A stretch of DNA of 64,000 bases. It comes from PALSA-188 sp963720075. Its GTDB lineage: Bacteria > Acidobacteriota > Terriglobia > Terriglobales > Acidobacteriaceae. The notes beneath the pieces were generated by a model. That model did no database searches, was not told the origin of the DNA, and saw only the letters and a program-made list of their open reading frames with translations. Below, piece after piece: positions 61,213 to 64,000 of this stretch; the stretch's first letter is position 1; each line of letters begins with the position of its first letter. Made by a program: the position numbers and the translations under genes. The stretch lies in the NCBI GenBank assembly GCA_963720075.1, contig CAVREG010000016.1, positions 558,001-622,000 of the forward strand. Reading direction: 5' to 3'.

Positions 61213-61218
61213 TATAAT
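61213..61218 (+). promoter_or_regulatory. -10 box for lpxC
   Basis: TATAAT at 61213-61218 lies about 100 bases upstream of the favoured lpxC start. It overlaps the ATG at 61217, which is therefore upstream of the expected transcript start. No strong -35 box is visible. Confidence 0.45.
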
Positions 61219-61318
61219 GGTATCTTCTGGGTCGGTATTTGACCACGCAGTGTGGCTATTTTGCCACAGCCACAGTCTGCTCCTCACGTGTAATCTGAAC
61301 AGGATCAAAACCTTCCCT

Positions 61319-62224
61319 TTGAAGTTCGAACAAACAGTCCGCGTCGCAACGGAGTGCAAGGGTGTGGGTCTCCACAGCGGCGCACCGGTAACGCTCCGTA
61401 TCTTGCCAGCCCCCGCTGGCACCGGCATTCTTTTCCGCCGCACCGATCTCGACGGTTTCGCGGTGGAAGCTGTCAGCCGCAACGTGGCTCGGGTCAGCTA
61501 CGCCACCAGCCTGATGAAAAAAGGCGTTCTAATTTCAACCACGGAACATTTACTTTCAGCGTTGATTGGGACCGGGATAGATAACGCATTTGTGGAATTG
61601 GATAACCTGGAACTTCCCATCCTAGATGGCAGCGCCCTCCCTTTCGTGGAAATGGTTCAGAAGGCTGGTATTCGAAAGCAGAGGCGGGAGCGAAGGTATC
61701 TCAGAATCCTGCATGACCTTGAGATGCGAGAGGGCAACAAATTCATCGGAATCTATCCCTCGGATACACATTCCGTTTCCTACGTCATAAATTTCCCACA
61801 TTCCCTGATTGGCAAACAAACTTTCTGTGTTGACTTGTCAGACGGCAACTATGTGCGCGAGATTGCCCCAGCTCGCACGTTTGGTTCAAGAGCCGACGAA
61901 CAGGCCATGCGGAATATGGGATTGATACGCGGGGCTTCGGCCGATAATTGCATTGTCCTTACGCGAGATGGAATCGAGAATCCGCCCTTAAGATTCAAAG
62001 ACGAATTTGTGCGCCACAAGGTATTGGATTTGATTGGCGATCTTGCACTATTAGGAAAGCCGATCCTCGGCAGCGTGGTGGCAGACAGGGCAGGCCACGC
62101 GATGCATACGGCCTTGGTATCGCGGCTGTTGCGGGATCATACCCTGTGGGAAGAAACGACCGTTGATGACGTCGGGCATGCACCTTTGGCGGCTTATGAG
62201 CTTTCAGCGGAACAAGCCGTTTAG
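61319..62224 (+). CDS. lpxC: UDP-3-O-acyl-N-acetylglucosamine deacetylase
   Basis: A 301-residue zinc enzyme of lipid A synthesis. From the TTG at 61319 it reads MKFEQTVRVATECKGVGLHS, the normal beginning. Zinc ligands are His77 (STTEHLLSAL), His233 and Asp237 (RHKVLDLIGD); the general acid/base His260 lies in AGHAMHTAL. The longer frame to 61217 is unlikely, because its ATG falls in a TATAAT box and the added residues are unlike LpxC. The presence of lpxC indicates a lipopolysaccharide outer membrane. Confidence 0.95.
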   Translation: MKFEQTVRVATECKGVGLHSGAPVTLRILPAPAGTGILFRRTDLDGFAVEAVSRNVARVSYATSLMKKGVLISTTEHLLSALIGTGIDNAFVELDNLELPILDGSALPFVEMVQKAGIRKQRRERRYLRILHDLEMREGNKFIGIYPSDTHSVSYVINFPHSLIGKQTFCVDLSDGNYVREIAPARTFGSRADEQAMRNMGLIRGASADNCIVLTRDGIENPPLRFKDEFVRHKVLDLIGDLALLGKPILGSVVADRAGHAMHTALVSRLLRDHTLWEETTVDDVGHAPLAAYELSAEQAV

Positions 62225-62231
62225 GTTTTTT

Positions 62232-62462
62232 CTAATCAGCCGCATGCGGACTGGCATCTGTCCAATCCCAGAACGATTTCTCTTCCAACAGCGCTGCCAG
62301 TTCAGCGCGCGCTTTGGCCGTTAGCTCGGCGGCGTAGTTTTTTGTAGATTGTTGACGCTCTGGGGTCAATTGGGAGACCCGCACCGCGAGCAGCGGCGCA
62401 TCCTCTTCCAACATTCGAATCAAACGTTCGGCTCGGTCAATCTTTGTATGGATCGGAAGCAT
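62232..62462 (-). CDS. Small helical protein of unknown function
   Basis: A 76-residue frame from the ATG at 62462, which AAGGA precedes by nine bases. It is helical and charged (IDRAERLIRMLEEDAPLLAVR, YAAELTAKARAELAALLEE) and ends in WDWTDASPHAAD. No family is recognised. It is convergent with lpxC, 7 bp apart, and divergent from the GH1 gene. The ribosome site and composition favour a real gene. Confidence 0.5.
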   Translation of the reverse strand: MLPIHTKIDRAERLIRMLEEDAPLLAVRVSQLTPERQQSTKNYAAELTAKARAELAALLEEKSFWDWTDASPHAAD

Positions 62463-62647
62463 GTTTTTCAATCCTTGGTGTGGATTGAATCTAGGTTGCC
62501 GGAAGCATTGACTCACCGCAAGTCACCAACCCGATACCGTGCCCACCGTTTGAGTTGCAGAACAAGCGGTTTTTTCTTCATGCTTCGGCTCGGAATCCCA
62601 TAAGATTGTTTCACGTGCGGAAGGCTACCCCAATCCAGGAAGCTGAT

Positions 62648-63991
62648 GTGACCGGTTCCGTACCCGTCTGCGCCGACCTGTTGCAGTTTCCGCCCGGGTT
62701 TTTATGGGGGGTTTCGACGGCCGCGCATCAGGTAGAAGGACGCAATGACAACAACCAATGGTCTGACTGGGAGACAGCGGGCCGCATCCGGTCGCGAGAA
62801 ATGTGCGGCGATGCCTGCGACTGGTGGAACAATGCCGAGCGCGATTTTGATCTAGCCCAGCAAATGGGATTGAATGCCCTGCGGCTTTCGGTCGAATGGA
62901 GCCGGATCGAACCGCAAGAAGACCAATGGCATCGCGAAAGCGTGCTGCGCTATCGAGAGATGTTGAAGGCTCTCCTTGAGCGCGGCATCGAACCAATGAT
63001 TTGCCTTCATCATTTTACCAACCCACGATGGTTCGAGGAAAAGGGCGCATTCCTGAGTCCAAACGCGGCGACACTGTTCGAGCGTTTTTGCCGGCGCGTA
63101 GTTGAAGAAGTGGGCGATCTGTGCAGCCATTGGGTAACGTTCAACGAACCCAATGTTTACGCTTCCCTGGGATACGTTCTGGGAGAATTTCCGCCGGGGC
63201 GCGTCGGTGATGTTCTCACCGCCTTTCGTGTAATCAATTCGATGGCGCGCGTTCACGCGCTTGTATATCGCTCGATTCACTCGCTACAGCCGGAAGCCAG
63301 AGTTGGTTGGTCGCATAACTATATTGCGTTCGTGCCCGCCAATCCCGCGTCGCTCCTGGATCGCTGGACTATGCGCCTGGTCAACTCCCTATTCAATGAG
63401 AGTTTCCTCACAGTGATAGAGACGGGTCATCACAACTTTCCATTCAATCTTGTCGGCGGAAATATTCCGGAAGCGAAGGGCGCTTGCGATTTTGTTGGAC
63501 TCAACGTGTACAGCCGCCTTCATGTCTCGTTTGACTTGCGAGAGACGAAACAACTGTTTGCGCGGGTGTATGTTCCGTCGCACCTGCCACAAGGAGACTG
63601 CGGTATAGAACGGCCTTATGGCGAAGCGTGCCCGGAAGTCGCCAGAATAGCGGTCGAACGGGCCGCAAAGCTCGGAAAGCCGATCTACATTCTGGAGAAT
63701 GGAGTTCCCGATGCCTCAGATCGAATCCGGCCGTGGCTGCTGCTGAATACGTTAAAAGAACTGCACGGGCTGATCGAAGCCGGACACGATATTCGAGGCT
63801 ATTTCCATTGGACGCTGGCCGATAACTTCGAATGGACCGAAGGCTGGAATCTCCGCTTCGGCCTCATTGAGTTAAATCAGATAACTCAGGCTAGAACGAT
63901 GCGAGGCAGCGGAGTCATATACCGCGGCATTGCATTGAAAAACGCCTTGTCTCGCCAAATGCTTCAGGAACATTCGCATCTCCAGACTTGA
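62648..63991 (+). CDS. GH1 family beta-glucosidase
   Basis: A 447-residue glycosidase, the normal GH1 size, starting at GTG 62648 with AGGA seven bases upstream (the frame is open to 62555). LQFPPGFLWGVSTAAHQVEG opens the TIM barrel. The acid/base Glu167 lies in TFNEPN and the nucleophile Glu350 in ILENG, where most members have TENG. FHWTLADNFEWTEGW near the end is also typical. There is no signal peptide, so it acts in the cytoplasm on imported disaccharides, complementing the exported glycosidases. Confidence 0.95.
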   Translation: MTGSVPVCADLLQFPPGFLWGVSTAAHQVEGRNDNNQWSDWETAGRIRSREMCGDACDWWNNAERDFDLAQQMGLNALRLSVEWSRIEPQEDQWHRESVLRYREMLKALLERGIEPMICLHHFTNPRWFEEKGAFLSPNAATLFERFCRRVVEEVGDLCSHWVTFNEPNVYASLGYVLGEFPPGRVGDVLTAFRVINSMARVHALVYRSIHSLQPEARVGWSHNYIAFVPANPASLLDRWTMRLVNSLFNESFLTVIETGHHNFPFNLVGGNIPEAKGACDFVGLNVYSRLHVSFDLRETKQLFARVYVPSHLPQGDCGIERPYGEACPEVARIAVERAAKLGKPIYILENGVPDASDRIRPWLLLNTLKELHGLIEAGHDIRGYFHWTLADNFEWTEGWNLRFGLIELNQITQARTMRGSGVIYRGIALKNALSRQMLQEHSHLQT

Positions 63992-64000
63992 GGCATGTTT

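Noticed and set aside
61217..61318. Longer lpxC reading frame
   Set aside because: Its ATG lies in a TATAAT box and the extra 34 residues do not resemble LpxC, which normally starts a few residues before the GVGLHSG motif.
1..64000. CRISPR arrays, prophage, insertion sequences, restriction or other defence systems
   Set aside because: No regularly spaced direct repeats, transposase, integrase, phage structural, Cas or restriction-type proteins were seen.

Overview
The window looks like a chromosomal segment of an acidobacterium, most likely class Terriglobia (Terriglobales, Koribacter-like). This is inferred from gene content. There is a very long Oar-type TonB-dependent receptor with a carboxypeptidase-regulatory domain, an FG-GAP/ASPIC-UnbV protein with a Tat signal, many exported proteins of unknown function, lipid A/KDO genes (lpxC, kdsA) showing a Gram-negative envelope, and a large set of plant- or fungal-polysaccharide hydrolases (GH92, GH42, GH31, GH1, a CE1-type esterase). 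I see no prophage, insertion sequence, CRISPR array or plasmid function. One tRNA gene, tRNA-Leu(CAA), is present.

Layout. 1-15 kb is mainly housekeeping: the purA tail, a small monooxygenase and tautomerase, a sucC-sucD-ndk block, GH92, a broken small gene, trpD, a polyprenyl diphosphate synthase, a YajQ protein, rpiA, an exported esterase, a peroxiredoxin, a SufT-like protein and tRNA-Leu. 15-24 kb is a nutrient-uptake region. A GntR/UTRA regulator is divergent from the TonB receptor, and their shared 480-bp intergenic region carries four copies of a GCTATA-type motif, one of them on the receptor's -10 box. A small exported protein, a TPR protein and the FG-GAP protein follow. 23.6-31 kb, minus strand, holds GH31, GH42 and the 5-oxoprolinase genes pxpB-pxpC-pxpA. 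31-37 kb holds small zinc-ribbon proteins, an SDR/SRPBCC/alcohol-dehydrogenase operon and a UdgX-type uracil-DNA glycosylase.

37.3-44.2 kb is the most unusual region: a LuxR-type response regulator, then a tightly packed run on the same strand. The run encodes an ECF sigma factor, a nucleotidyltransferase/left-handed-helix protein without the usual nucleotide-binding signature, a STAS protein, a small anchored protein, a thymidylate-kinase-like P-loop protein, a polyprenol-phosphate mannose-synthase-like GT2 and a GT4. I read it as a self-regulated surface-glycan or glycolipid locus. 44.5-64 kb returns to core functions: thiC, pyrG, kdsA, a DinB protein, a YIP1 protein, a lone OppF ATPase, a split DsbD system (ccdA, tlpA, dsbD-alpha), gltX, a GAF/GGDEF/HD-GYP c-di-GMP enzyme, an SDR, a LolA-like protein, lpxC and a GH1 beta-glucosidase.

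Two neighbouring convergent genes (FG-GAP, 21.9-23.6 kb, and pxpA, 23.6-24.4 kb) together carry seven small indels within about 1.65 kb while the flanking genes are intact. This points to local sequence error more than to independent gene decay. Short inverted-repeat elements of families common in such genomes lie in several intergenic gaps. Function calls rest on recognising protein families by eye; no database search was run.
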